From assembly GCA_030038095.1 (NCBI GenBank), contig JASHPK010000010.1:66309-128070 (forward strand): a stretch of 61,762 nucleotides of DNA, read 5' to 3'. Origin of the DNA: Thermoplasmata archaeon. GTDB lineage: Archaea > Thermoplasmatota > Thermoplasmata > Lutacidiplasmatales > UBA184. Positions 48,472 through 57,669 of the stretch are shown in pieces. Below the pieces are notes generated by a model. That model saw nothing but the letters and a program-made list of their open reading frames with translations. It ran no database searches and was not told the origin of the DNA. Both the position numbers and the translations under genes were made by a program. Numbering within the stretch: position 1 is the stretch's first letter; each line of letters opens with the position of its first letter.

Positions 48472-51400
48472 ATGCGAGTCGAACGTTTCCTGCGGATTCT
48501 GTTCGTCCTTGCGGCCGTACTCGCCGTAGCGGGAGTTCCTTCATTCGCCGCGGCCATGGGGACCCACGTCGGCACGCCGGGTGGGCCGACCGCGGTCCCT
48601 CCGTCGGCCTTGGTGTCCGCGCAGTCATCCTCCGCGATCTCGCGAACGTCCGACCCGGATCGCTTCCCGGAGGATCCGTCGGGAGCGATGGCCGCGCCTT
48701 CGTCCCTTTTACCGCGGGCGGTCCACGAGTCCGTTCTGCGGGGAGCAGGCCGGGGATCCCTCGAAGCCCCGGACTCGTACAATGTCTCGATCCCGTACTC
48801 CTCTGCCGCCTCTCTCGCCGTTGCCGCGGCCCGCGGCTACGATGGGATTACGACCTGGGGAGCGCTGGAAGGCTTTGCCATCGACTCGCCCTACGCCACC
48901 TCGATATCCACCGAGACGAACGAATCGGCCGATTTCGGATGCGTGCTCACGGTCAATCCGAACGTCGGGGCGACCTACGCGCTGGATGGCACCCCCGCGA
49001 ACGCGTCGGTCGGCAACGCCTCCGCGTATCTCATGTACCTCGAGTCCGCGAACGCGTCGGCGACCGGGATCGCGGTCTTCGTCAACAACGGATCGGCGAC
49101 CGTGTGGTACGCGATCACCGGTTTCGACTGCGCGGACTACCTCCCCGGCTACGAGGCACTGATTCCCGGAACCGGGGTCCTCGACTCTCCCGCGGCGGTC
49201 GCGCAGGCGAATCGGGTCGGCGGGAGCACGTTCCTCCAAGAGCACCGTGGGGCGGTAGAGGAATGGGACCTCGCGTCGGGAGACGACGTGGTCGACGGCC
49301 TCGGCGACCAGGTGGTCAACTATCCCCCGGTATGGGTCGTGGTGTATGCGAGCAGTTTGCGCTGCGGCGACACCCCGGGCCAGCGCGGCCCGGAGTTCCT
49401 GGCGGAGATTGACGCGCTCACCGGGGCGGTGCTGGCGAACGGTACCGGCACCTGCGACGAGTCGTACGACCTGGGGTTCTCCGAGACCGGTTTGCCTTCG
49501 GGGACCGAGTGGTCCGTCGAGATCGGCAACGCGACGCTGACCGAGGGGGTCGCGTTCTCGACCGGGGCCACCGTCGACTTCATCGAGACGAACGGGAGCT
49601 TCAACTATTCGATCCCGGATCTGTCGGGCTACGTTCCGTCGCCCCCTTCGGGAACCGTGACCGTGAGCGGGGCCAACGTCACGGTCTCGATCTCGTTCGT
49701 CGCCACGGCCACCGAGGCGGTGAACTTCACCGAGGCCGGCCTGCCCTCCGGCGCGATGTGGGCGGCCCGGATCGGAGCGCCGACCCTGTACTCGCCAACC
49801 TCCACCATCACCTTCTACGAGACGGCCGGCAGCTACTCGTACTCGACCGCGTACGTCCCTGACTATCAGGTCGCCCCAGCGAACGGTTCGATCGTGGTCT
49901 CTGCCCCGGTGGACATCCCGGTCAACTACACCGCTCTCACCGACTACCCCGTTCAATTCTCCGAAACGGGCCTACCCGCCGGAAGCACCTGGGGGGTCGA
50001 CGTCGCCGGAGGGTTTTCGGATTCCGAGTACGGCGACCTTTACGTCCTTTCGAACGTCACGACTGGCGGGGCGATCCATTTCGAGATCCCGAACGGCACC
50101 GGATACTTCTTCTATGTCGGAGGGCCGGCCGGCTACGCGGCGTCGCCCCAGACCGACCGGTTCGGGGTGAACGGTACCGGCAACTCCACCTCGATCGTCT
50201 TCTCGCCGATTGCCGTCTATGCGGTGGACTTCAACGAGACCGGTCTCGACGCGGGGACCCCATGGTACGCCGCGGTCGACGACGAGGTCCTGAACTCCTC
50301 GGGTGCGTCCTCGCTGGACTTCCAACTCACGAACGGCACCTACACCTTTGTGGTGGGAGGGGTCCCCGGTCGAACCCCGAATCCCGGGTCGGGAGAGCTC
50401 ACCGTAGCGGGCCGACCCGAACTCGTATCGATCTCGTTCGGTTCGATCTCCGTCACTCCCGAAACCTACAGCGTGACGTTCGAAGAGGCCGGCCTCCCCT
50501 CCGGTACCCCCTGGTCGGTCACCTTCAACGGGTCGGTGGGCGACAGCGTGACGAGCTCCCTCTCCTTCACCGCGCCGAACGGCACGTACGAGTACACGGT
50601 CGCATCGGTCGCGGGCTACGCGGCGACGCCCTCCTCGGGTTCGGTCCAAGTGCAAGGTGCCGCGACGTCGTCGCCGATCCGGTTCTCGGCGATCGGCGTC
50701 GAGACCTATGCCGTGCTCTTCGACGAGAGCGACCTACCGCCCGGCACTTCCTGGTCCGTGACCTTCGACGGCACGACCAACAGCTCCACCGGCGCCTCGA
50801 TCGCTTTCGTGGCCCCCAACGGCACGTACGACTACGCCGTCGAAGCGATCGTGGGCTACTCGGCGTCGCCCTCCTCGGGGTCGATCAACGTGCAAGGCTC
50901 CGCGGTGTCTGCGTCGGTCGTGTTCCGCGCCATCGGGCCCGAGGCGTACCAGGTCCGTTTCAACCAGTCGGGCCTATCGGGGGGCACCCTGTGGTCCGTT
51001 TCGCTCGGCGGGTCGACGCTCTCCTCGCCGACCAATTCGATCCTGTTCACCGAGGCGAACGGCTCGTTCGGCTATACGGTGGGCGGCGTTCCGGGGTACA
51101 CCGCGGATCCGTCGTCCGGCTCGATCCATGTCTCAGGGGGCGACCAACTCATCGAGATCCGCTTCAGCGCCAACGGCTCGGGCGGAGGCGGCTCGTCCAG
51201 CGGCTTCCTCGGACTGCCCGGCGACACGGGGTACGTCGTCGTGGGCGGTGCGGCGATCGCGGTCGTCGTCGGGGTCCTGATCGGAGTCCACTCCTACGCC
51301 CCGGCCGGGGCTGGCGGGGTCGCCGGAGGGGCTGCGGCCCGCCGGGCCCGCCGCCGTGCACAAAAAGGCCGGCCCCCGGGGTCGGGGACTTCCTGGCAGC

Positions 51401-51654
51401 CGGCGATGGACTCACCGACCGCCCCGCCCTCCGCCGCACCTCCCCCACCGGCCGCTTCACCTCCCGCTACCGCGGGTCCGATTCCTCCGACGCCGCCGAC
51501 CTCGCCCCTGGTACGTCCCGCCCCGGCTCCGCCGTCCACGGCGGCGACGGGCGCGACGGCCTCCGCCGGGGCGCTCGCGGCGTTCTGTCCCGAGTGCGGC
51601 CACCCCTACAAGGGAGCCCAGAGGTTCTGTACGAATTGCGGTAAGCCCCGGTAG
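48472..51654 (+). CDS. Large surface protein: globular domain, seven beta-rich repeats, membrane helix, zinc ribbon
   Basis: A 1,060-residue protein. Seen: a signal peptide (MRVERFLRILFVLAAVLAVA), a globular region of about 300 residues without a recognised family, then seven repeats of 75-85 residues from about residue 335, each opening with F-x-E-x-GLP-x-GT-x-W and ending with GY-x-x-x-PSSGS-x-x-V (PEGA-like beta repeats known from Thermoplasmata secreted proteins). A Gly/Ser linker leads to a membrane helix (about 918-945), a Pro-rich segment and, at the end, a zinc ribbon FCPEC...QRFCTNCG that should be inside the cell. So the surface part is tied to an intracellular zinc module. It starts 89 bases after the previous zinc-ribbon gene. 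Confidence 0.87.
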   Translation: MRVERFLRILFVLAAVLAVAGVPSFAAAMGTHVGTPGGPTAVPPSALVSAQSSSAISRTSDPDRFPEDPSGAMAAPSSLLPRAVHESVLRGAGRGSLEAPDSYNVSIPYSSAASLAVAAARGYDGITTWGALEGFAIDSPYATSISTETNESADFGCVLTVNPNVGATYALDGTPANASVGNASAYLMYLESANASATGIAVFVNNGSATVWYAITGFDCADYLPGYEALIPGTGVLDSPAAVAQANRVGGSTFLQEHRGAVEEWDLASGDDVVDGLGDQVVNYPPVWVVVYASSLRCGDTPGQRGPEFLAEIDALTGAVLANGTGTCDESYDLGFSETGLPSGTEWSVEIGNATLTEGVAFSTGATVDFIETNGSFNYSIPDLSGYVPSPPSGTVTVSGANVTVSISFVATATEAVNFTEAGLPSGAMWAARIGAPTLYSPTSTITFYETAGSYSYSTAYVPDYQVAPANGSIVVSAPVDIPVNYTALTDYPVQFSETGLPAGSTWGVDVAGGFSDSEYGDLYVLSNVTTGGAIHFEIPNGTGYFFYVGGPAGYAASPQTDRFGVNGTGNSTSIVFSPIAVYAVDFNETGLDAGTPWYAAVDDEVLNSSGASSLDFQLTNGTYTFVVGGVPGRTPNPGSGELTVAGRPELVSISFGSISVTPETYSVTFEEAGLPSGTPWSVTFNGSVGDSVTSSLSFTAPNGTYEYTVASVAGYAATPSSGSVQVQGAATSSPIRFSAIGVETYAVLFDESDLPPGTSWSVTFDGTTNSSTGASIAFVAPNGTYDYAVEAIVGYSASPSSGSINVQGSAVSASVVFRAIGPEAYQVRFNQSGLSGGTLWSVSLGGSTLSSPTNSILFTEANGSFGYTVGGVPGYTADPSSGSIHVSGGDQLIEIRFSANGSGGGGSSSGFLGLPGDTGYVVVGGAAIAVVVGVLIGVHSYAPAGAGGVAGGAAARRARRRAQKGRPPGSGTSWQPAMDSPTAPPSAAPPPPAASPPATAGPIPPTPPTSPLVRPAPAPPSTAATGATASAGALAAFCPECGHPYKGAQRFCTNCGKPR

Positions 51655-51761
51655 GCAGAACGTCTCAAGGGCGCAGGACCGTCAGGGCCTCGGCCCCACC
51701 GAGCGAATCTCGGCAACCGCTTCCGTTCCGAAGGCTCGCCGGAGTCTGTAGGGGAGAGCCC

Positions 51762-52196
51762 TCACGGGGGCGGTCCGGGAGGTCGCTGGAGGTCCTGCAT
51801 GATCTGGTCGTACTGCTCCCGCGTGATCTCCCCGCGGGCATAGCGCATGCGCGCCACCATCGCCGGGCGGTTCATCCCGTAATTCCCCCCGTTCCCGCGC
51901 CCGTATCGTTGCTGGTACCGGCTCATCCGGGTGCCCCAGAATGCGACCCGCACGATGAAGAACCCGATGATCAGGATGAAGAACAGGAAGAGAACCCCGC
52001 CGAAGGGATAGTACCGCGCGGAGGAGCCGGTCGAGATCCCGAAGGACGCGGGGTACAGCAGCACGAGGAGGAGAATCAGCGCGACGACCACGAAGAGTCC
52101 CGCGATGACGATCGGCACCCAGCGGATGCGTCGACGGGGAGGGGCGTAGCCGTAGCCCAGCCCGCCCGGACGGTAGTAGGGAGGAGGGGCGGCCAT
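51762..52196 (-). CDS. SHOCT-domain membrane protein
   Basis: A 144-residue protein. Seen: a Pro/Tyr/Gly-rich N-terminus (YYRPGGLGYGYAPP), two membrane helices (about residues 25-48 and 62-85), a basic Gly/Asn-rich stretch and a C-terminal SHOCT motif (ARMRYARGEITREQYDQIMQDL), a short helix pair often found at the ends of membrane proteins and thought to act in oligomerisation. Function unknown. ATG start. It lies tail to tail with the large surface protein and back to back with the YbjQ gene. Confidence 0.82.
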   Translation of the reverse strand: MAAPPPYYRPGGLGYGYAPPRRRIRWVPIVIAGLFVVVALILLLVLLYPASFGISTGSSARYYPFGGVLFLFFILIIGFFIVRVAFWGTRMSRYQQRYGRGNGGNYGMNRPAMVARMRYARGEITREQYDQIMQDLQRPPGPPP

Positions 52197-52303
52197 TCAA
52201 TCGGGGAACGCGCGACCCCGGGATATGAAGGCTGGGCTCGCGAGGGCACCCGCGAGCCGGCCGATCCCAAAGAGGCTAAGCCCCGAGGGCGAGTGGGCCG
52301 GGC

Positions 52304-52699
52304 ATGCCGGCCGGCAATCCGCTCCCCACTTCGGCGCCCGCGACGAACGTGATCACCGTCACCACGCCCTACGTTCCCGGATACCGAATCGTCCGGGTCC
52401 TCGGCGCGACCTGGGGGTTGATCGTTCGTTCCCGGGGCCTCGGCCGGAACATCACCGCCGGGTTCCGGAGCCTCGGCGGCGGGGAGATCACGGAGTACAC
52501 CCAACTGCTCGACCAGACCCGTCACCAGGCGCTCGAGCGGCTCCAGCAGCACGCCGCCGCGTTGGGTGGCAATGCGGTCATCGGCATGGGCTTCGACTCG
52601 TCGGAGATCGGCGACATCATGTCCGAGATTCTGTGCTACGGCACCGCCGTGGTCGTGGAGCCCGAGCCGAACCCCGCGCAGCCCGTGGCGCTGCGCTGA
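52304..52699 (+). CDS. YbjQ/UPF0145-family protein
   Basis: A 131-residue protein. Seen: ITVTTPYVPGYRIVRVLGATWGLIVRSRGLGRNI, then GGEITEYTQLLDQTRHQALERLQQHAAALGGNAVIGMGFDSSEI, and a final strand that carries a Cys (ILCYGTAVVVEP). This strand-helix-strand order with the GGNAVIG-x-x-FD block is the mark of the YbjQ family (formerly DUF74), pentameric proteins of unknown function with a possible metal site. In other genomes YbjQ and SHOCT proteins often co-occur, and here they are divergent neighbours. Confidence 0.9.
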   Translation: MPAGNPLPTSAPATNVITVTTPYVPGYRIVRVLGATWGLIVRSRGLGRNITAGFRSLGGGEITEYTQLLDQTRHQALERLQQHAAALGGNAVIGMGFDSSEIGDIMSEILCYGTAVVVEPEPNPAQPVALR

Positions 52700-52958
52700 C
52701 CCGTCCCCCGAAACCCCAAACGAGCCTGGCGACGCCCGGGCGACGGAAGCGCCTCTCCCTCCCGGAGAGCTGGTCACTCCGGAAGGGGCCCGCTCTCGCG
52801 TGTATCTTATGACGTCCCGGGCGGTGGGTCGGCCCGATCGCATGACGCGAAGGCCGAGAAAGCGTCGGAGCCCGGCTACTCGGAAGCGGCATCATAGAGC
52901 TCGGCTGCGACGGATCGCGGCCCGCCGCCGAACCGTGCGCTAGGACGGGCCGCCGGCG

Positions 52959-55679
52959 CTAGGCGAACCGGATCACTACCTCGACGTTCCCCTTCACGTT
53001 CACGAGGCCGTGCGCCGGATGGGCCGAGTACCCGGCCTCGCTCGGAACGGAGTACGGGTAGGAGGTCGCGGGTTCGTAGACTAGGATCCATGCTTCCGTC
53101 GAGGAGTACGTCGACCCGCCGATCGTGACCCTCCAGGGGGTTCCGGACGGAAGGCCGATTTCGTGGAACACCACGGCGTAGACGCCCCCACCCGGCAGCG
53201 GAACCGGGATTGCATCGCCTCCCGCCACGATCAATCCCTGATCCGTGTAGGGCACGGATCCGTTCCAGTTGGACCAGACGTTGCCGCCCTCGAACGGCGC
53301 GCCGACGAGGCTCCCCCCGAGGGAGAAGCCGTTGACGACCCGGGTCCGAGTCACGCTCGACAGCGTGATGTTCCAGGCGTTGTGCCAGGTCGCCGAGACC
53401 GCCGCGAAGTCGTGATACCCGAGATCGTTCACGAAGACGTACGCGAGGTACGGATTCTGCGGCGGACTGTAGGCCGAGATCGGGGTCGAGAACTCGTTGT
53501 TGTAGATCGTGTTCCCCGAGCTGAACACCCCGAGGCCCCCGACCCCCGGGGCGCCGGTGTAGCTCGTGTTGAACGCTTCCACGACGTACAGGGACGACGC
53601 GTTCGGGCCGCTGACCAGGGTGTTGGGGACGAACCGGTTCCCGAAGACGGTGTTGTCCTCTCGGGTCCGATTGCCGTTGGGGTCTACGATCACCAACGCG
53701 CTGCCCATGCTCGAGAAGCGATCGGAGGCGACCAGAGTGTGGGAGTCGTTCGATAGGAAGAGGGACGCCATCAGGAATCCGGTCAAGGTCCCGGGGAACC
53801 AGCCGCTGATCTGCGGGGCGTGCACGATCGAGATGTTGGACGAGTCGTAGATCTCCATCGGGAGGTAGTTCCAGTCCGGCACCGAAAGACCGTACTCCTC
53901 GAGGATGCTGGTCGCGCCGGGCGCGTACTGGAGGTAGAGGTTCGGCGGAGCATCGATCGTCACGTGGGCCGTGACTCCGCTGAGGAGCAGGCCGGGATAC
54001 AGGGGCTCCGTGAAGATGTCAAAGACGCCGAAGAGCGAGCTGATCGGATTGGGCTGCGCGAACCGGAGCACGTAGGGGTCGCCCGCGCTCCCGGTCCCGC
54101 TCTCGGCGATCGCGGCCACCCCGGCGTTACCGAAGGCGAGGACGGGCACGTAGACGCCGAGCCTCGGGTCCGGGGCGAGCGACGCTCGATTGTGCCCCCC
54201 GGGAGCGAGCGCGAAGTAGCTGGGGGCGAAATCGTTCGCGAGTGCGGCGGCCGAGTAGGTCTCCCCCGGACCCGTGGGCAGCCAGAAGGTGCGGTCGGGG
54301 CCCGGGGCGAGCGCCCAGGCCGCCGAGCTGTTGTTGAACCCCGCGTTCGGCCCTCCCAGATCGGGAGAGACCCAGAGGAGGGTGGGCGACGGAGAGAGAT
54401 GCACGGTGTAGCTCCGTTCGTGCACTCCGGGCGCCGTCGCGTTCCAGAGCCCGTAGACGAACTCGGGGCCGCTTGAGAGATAGGCGAGTCCTTCGCGCGC
54501 GCTCGGGGCGGTGAAGTGCGCGTCGACCCCCTCGACGCTCTCGCCCGTGTCCTCGGTCGTCGTGAATGCGGCCGGTACCGCGACGTAGGTGTGGGTCGTC
54601 CCGCTGAGCGTGAGCAGCTGCGCGGTCGCGTTGAGCGATCGCGCGACGGCGCTGAACCCGTCGCTGGGGCCGCAGATCGCCATCTCCGCGTCGTTCGGCA
54701 GCCCGAGGTTGGTGGCTTGGCTGCCGCTGATGAGGAACGAGGCCGGCGGGGCCGAGTAGCCCTTCGGCATCCCGGTGGTCGAATTGAAGATGATCCAGTC
54801 GAACGAGCCGTTCTCGATGGCCCGCCCGAAGTTCTGGTGACCGAGGGTGATGTTGTACGCGGACTGAAGGGTATAGTTGAAGAAGAGGGCGTTCCGCCCG
54901 TGGAGGTTCGTCGAGTTCAGATAGAACCGGATGGTGAACGGGGGACGGACCACGAACGCCGGAGGGTGGAGGGGGACCTGGTGTACGTAGGTCCCCGTGA
55001 AGAGGAAGCCGCCGGGAGCGTTCCGATAGATGTCGTTCTGGAACAACTCGAACGGCACCCCGGTGAAGTTCCACGCGTCCGTGAGGAGCTGGAGCTGATC
55101 GTTCGCAACCGAGTAGAAGACGACGTTCTGGGCCCAGATCTGGTAGATCGATTGGCCGAAGATCGTGACGTTGTTCAGGACCGCGTTCAGCTGGAGCGTG
55201 ATCGCGTCGGAGGCGTTGCTCATGACGGGAAGCAGCGAGATGTTCTGGATCGAGACGGTGCCGTCAATGGAGGTGGTCCGATACGAGTAGGGGACGTAGT
55301 TCCCAGCGCTGTCGACGCGCAGGCCGAGATCGTTGACCCCGATCGAGGTGGGGCCCGGCGTCACCTGAGGCTCGGCGAGGTTCGATGGCACGAGGGCGGA
55401 ACCTTCGCGGACCGCCGAGTACGCGAAGTTGGGTTCGAGCCGGGCGCCTTCCGGGAGCCCGGCCCCGTCAAAGACGGCCCTGGCTCGGGAGAAAAGTTCA
55501 CCGGCTACGCCGGAGGAAAGCGCGGGACGTGCGGTGAGACCGCTCTCGGGGGAGGTCGGGCTCCCCTTTATCAGGGGAGCCGCGGCGACCCTCGGAAGGC
55601 CCGCCGGGGAGCTCAGGGAAAGGACGAGGACGACGACGAGGCCGAGAAGGGCGCATTTTGCTATAGAGGACGACGGCAT
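52959..55679 (-). CDS. Thermopsin-family (peptidase A5-like) secreted protein with one C-terminal beta repeat
   Basis: A 906-residue secreted protein. Seen: a signal peptide (ALLGLVVVLVLSLSSPAG), a short pro-like region, then the thermopsin-type domain with TSIGVNDLGLRV, NYVPYSYRTTSIDGTVSI, IYQIWAQNVVFYSVANDQLQL, FVVRPPFTIRFYLNST and DWIIFNSTTGMPKG blocks, followed by a large beta-rich part with many N-x-T/S sites and one repeat at the end (YAVVFHEIGLPSGTPWRV) of the type found seven times in the protein at 48472-51654. Thermopsin is a pepstatin-insensitive acid protease of Sulfolobus; Thermoplasmata have many homologues. ATG start; a TATA-like element lies about 50 bases upstream. Confidence 0.86.
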   Translation of the reverse strand: MPSSSIAKCALLGLVVVLVLSLSSPAGLPRVAAAPLIKGSPTSPESGLTARPALSSGVAGELFSRARAVFDGAGLPEGARLEPNFAYSAVREGSALVPSNLAEPQVTPGPTSIGVNDLGLRVDSAGNYVPYSYRTTSIDGTVSIQNISLLPVMSNASDAITLQLNAVLNNVTIFGQSIYQIWAQNVVFYSVANDQLQLLTDAWNFTGVPFELFQNDIYRNAPGGFLFTGTYVHQVPLHPPAFVVRPPFTIRFYLNSTNLHGRNALFFNYTLQSAYNITLGHQNFGRAIENGSFDWIIFNSTTGMPKGYSAPPASFLISGSQATNLGLPNDAEMAICGPSDGFSAVARSLNATAQLLTLSGTTHTYVAVPAAFTTTEDTGESVEGVDAHFTAPSAREGLAYLSSGPEFVYGLWNATAPGVHERSYTVHLSPSPTLLWVSPDLGGPNAGFNNSSAAWALAPGPDRTFWLPTGPGETYSAAALANDFAPSYFALAPGGHNRASLAPDPRLGVYVPVLAFGNAGVAAIAESGTGSAGDPYVLRFAQPNPISSLFGVFDIFTEPLYPGLLLSGVTAHVTIDAPPNLYLQYAPGATSILEEYGLSVPDWNYLPMEIYDSSNISIVHAPQISGWFPGTLTGFLMASLFLSNDSHTLVASDRFSSMGSALVIVDPNGNRTREDNTVFGNRFVPNTLVSGPNASSLYVVEAFNTSYTGAPGVGGLGVFSSGNTIYNNEFSTPISAYSPPQNPYLAYVFVNDLGYHDFAAVSATWHNAWNITLSSVTRTRVVNGFSLGGSLVGAPFEGGNVWSNWNGSVPYTDQGLIVAGGDAIPVPLPGGGVYAVVFHEIGLPSGTPWRVTIGGSTYSSTEAWILVYEPATSYPYSVPSEAGYSAHPAHGLVNVKGNVEVVIRFA

Positions 55680-55725
55680 GGTCCGACTCGGCTCCGATCG
55701 AGAGCGAGCCGGAATCCGACGGGCC

Positions 55726-55733
55726 CTTAAAAG
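55726..55733 (-). promoter_or_regulatory. TATA-like element for the thermopsin-family gene
   Basis: CTTTTAAG on the minus strand is about 50 bases from the ATG at 55679, giving a predicted leader of about 25 bases. A second AT-rich element, AGTATAAC at 55737-55744, could serve the opposite direction (SRPBCC gene). Confidence 0.5.
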
Positions 55734-55856
55734 TGCAGTATAACCGCGGGTCTCCGCTCGGCCGCTCCTCGAACATCCGCGGGAACGCGACCTCACGTTC
55801 TCGGGGCGATCGGACGGTACGGCTGACTTATCCGTCTTGACGCATCCGAGGTGCCC

Positions 55857-56309
55857 ATGGCGAAGGTACCACCTCTGGAACAGACCTACTATCTCGCCGC
55901 TCCACCCGAGCGAGTCTTCGAGGCGCTCACGAATCCCAAGGTGCTCACTCGGTGGTTCGTCGATGAGGCCCGTTTCACGGCGAGGAAGGGCGGGACCTTC
56001 CGCTTTGGCTGGGCGGGGTACCGCCTGCGAGGCAAGGTCAAGCTCATCGAGCCGCCGAAGCGGCTCCACTTGGACTGGATCGATCGATTCGAGAGTGGGA
56101 AGACGTTCGAGACCGAAGCCCGATTCTCGTTGAAGAGGAAGGGCAAGGGTACCCTGCTCACGATCAACCACCGCGGCTTCAAGTCCGGGAAGCAGTGGAT
56201 CGTCCTCTATGGAGGAATCCAGTCCGGCTGGGCCTACTATCTGTCCAACCTCAAATCGGTGCTCGACCACGACGTGGATCTTCGAAATCGAAACGACGTT
56301 CTCGGTTGA
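55857..56309 (+). CDS. SRPBCC/AHSA1-like START-fold protein
   Basis: A 150-residue protein. Seen: EQTYYLAAPPERVFEALTNPKVLTRWFVDEARFTARKGGTFRFGW, LRGKVKLIEPPKRLHLDWIDRFESGKTFETEARFSLKRKGKGTLL and a long last helix (YGGIQSGWAYYLSNLKSVLDHDVDLRN). The P-x-x-x-V-F-x-A-L-T-x-P-x-x-L-x-x-W opening is the hallmark of the AHSA1-type helix-grip family, which bind hydrophobic ligands or Hsp90-like partners. The ligand is unknown. A GTG at 55851 could add two residues. It is divergent from the thermopsin-family gene. Confidence 0.88.
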   Translation: MAKVPPLEQTYYLAAPPERVFEALTNPKVLTRWFVDEARFTARKGGTFRFGWAGYRLRGKVKLIEPPKRLHLDWIDRFESGKTFETEARFSLKRKGKGTLLTINHRGFKSGKQWIVLYGGIQSGWAYYLSNLKSVLDHDVDLRNRNDVLG

Positions 56310-56482
56310 GACGGGAACGTACGACCGCCGTCCGCGAGCGTACGGAGTCCCTCTTGCACGACCCGCCCGGGCCAAGGTCCCCGAGCGGGTACCCTGGGGA
56401 GTTTCGCCCCCCTCTGTCCCAGCTGGAGCCGCTCCGAAACCCCTTAAACCGACGAAGCGGGCTAGGGCGGAGCGGTGAACCC

Positions 56483-56833
56483 ATGGTCGACGCGACGCCG
56501 ATAGAGTGGTTCGAGAACCTGCCCTGCTCCGTAACGGTCTGTGACTCGGACTATCGGATCCTGTACCTCAACGTGCGCTCGGCCGAGGTGAACGCGGCGG
56601 ACGGGGGCAAGGCACTGATCGGGAAGAGCCTGCTCGATTGCCACCCGCCCGAGGCACAGGAAAAACTCCGGCGCGTCATGGCGTCCGGCCAGCCGAACGT
56701 CTACACCATCGAGAAGAAGGGGGTGCGGAAGATGATCTACCAGAGCCACTGGCGCCGGGAGGGGCAGATCGTGGGCCTCGTGGAGATCACTTTCGAGCTA
56801 CCCGCCGACATTCCGCACTTCGTGCGAGTCTGA
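56483..56833 (+). CDS. Stand-alone PAS-domain protein
   Basis: A 116-residue protein formed by one PAS domain. Seen: PIEWFENLPCSVTVCDSDYRILYLNVRSAEVNA, GKALIGKSLLDCHPPEAQEKL and a C-terminal sheet KMIYQSHWRREGQIVGLVEITFELP. Two Cys near the start (LPCSVTVC) and one in LLDCHPPE could bind a cofactor or be redox-sensitive. No output domain follows; it may pair with another protein as a signal sensor. A CCTTAAACC element at 56442-56450 lies 35-40 bases before the ATG. The frame upstream to 56195 is not coding. Confidence 0.84.
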   Translation: MVDATPIEWFENLPCSVTVCDSDYRILYLNVRSAEVNAADGGKALIGKSLLDCHPPEAQEKLRRVMASGQPNVYTIEKKGVRKMIYQSHWRREGQIVGLVEITFELPADIPHFVRV

Positions 56834-56901
56834 CCCGGGTCGCGACTGCGTCGAGCGACTCAAGAGCGGGCGAAGAGCGGGCGACCTCGGAGAAAGGCAC
56901 G

Positions 56902-57642
56902 ATGGATCTAACGTTCCTCGGCACCGGCGCCGGCAATTATCGCGGGGGTCACCGACAACCCTCGAGCGTGCTCCTCGATCGGATCCTCCTCGATTGCGGC
57001 GCGGGCGCGACCGGGCGACTCCACGACGCGGGGCTCTTTGACCGGGTGGACGCGGTCGTGCTGACGCACCTGCACACCGACCACCTTGCGGGTCTCTTCG
57101 ACTTCCTGCTCCACACGATCATCCAGCAGCGAAAGCGTCCCCTTTCCATCCTCACCCCGCCCGGGCTGTCCCCGATCCTGAAGGCGATGAACGAGGTCCG
57201 CGCGACGGTCATCGACCCCGCGGAAATGTACCCCTTGCGGATCATCGAGGCCCCACGGCCCGAAGCGACCGTGGGTCCCTGGACGATCCAGAGCCTCCCT
57301 CTCGACCACACGGTCTACAACGTCGGTTACCTGCTCACCTCGGACAGCGTTCGGGTGTTCTATACGGGCGATACTCGGGAGCCGTCCGCCGCCGAGGGCC
57401 TGCGGACGGACCTCCTGATCCACGAAGCGACGTTCGCGGACCGCTACGCGGACCGCGCGCATGAGTTCGGCCATTCGACCGCCTCGCAGGCCGGCCGGGT
57501 CGCGGCACGGATGGGGGCCCGCCGACTGTTCGTGACCCATCTCGCCAGTCTGCCGGACACGGAGTCCGAGGTCCTGCGTGAGGTCCGGGCGGCGTTCCCG
57601 GATTCCGAGGTCGCCGAGGACCGCGGGCATTACTCCCTCTGA
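56902..57642 (+). CDS. Metallo-beta-lactamase-fold hydrolase (RNase Z-like)
   Basis: A 246-residue dinuclear zinc hydrolase. Seen: the opening MDLTFLGTGAG, LLDCGAGATGRLHDAGL, the metal motif VVLTHLHTDHLAGLFDF (H-x-H-x-D-H), SLPLDHTVYNVGYLL, VFYTGDTREPSAAE (metal Asp), LLIHEATFADRYADRAHEFGHST and RLFVTHLAS (last metal His). This is the arrangement of tRNase Z and its relatives, including arylsulfatase- and phosphodiesterase-like enzymes. It lacks the long exosite arm of tRNase Z, so 3' tRNA processing is not certain. It follows the PAS gene by 68 bases. Confidence 0.88.
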   Translation: MDLTFLGTGAGNYRGGHRQPSSVLLDRILLDCGAGATGRLHDAGLFDRVDAVVLTHLHTDHLAGLFDFLLHTIIQQRKRPLSILTPPGLSPILKAMNEVRATVIDPAEMYPLRIIEAPRPEATVGPWTIQSLPLDHTVYNVGYLLTSDSVRVFYTGDTREPSAAEGLRTDLLIHEATFADRYADRAHEFGHSTASQAGRVAARMGARRLFVTHLASLPDTESEVLREVRAAFPDSEVAEDRGHYSL

Positions 57643-57669
57643 GCTCCCAACGGCGGTCCGCGAGCGGGA

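Noticed and set aside
52740-52775. TCCCTCCCG near 52755 as another island repeat
   Set aside because: It lacks the left half and the GCGGCTG extension, and is instead part of a short local hairpin after the YbjQ gene.
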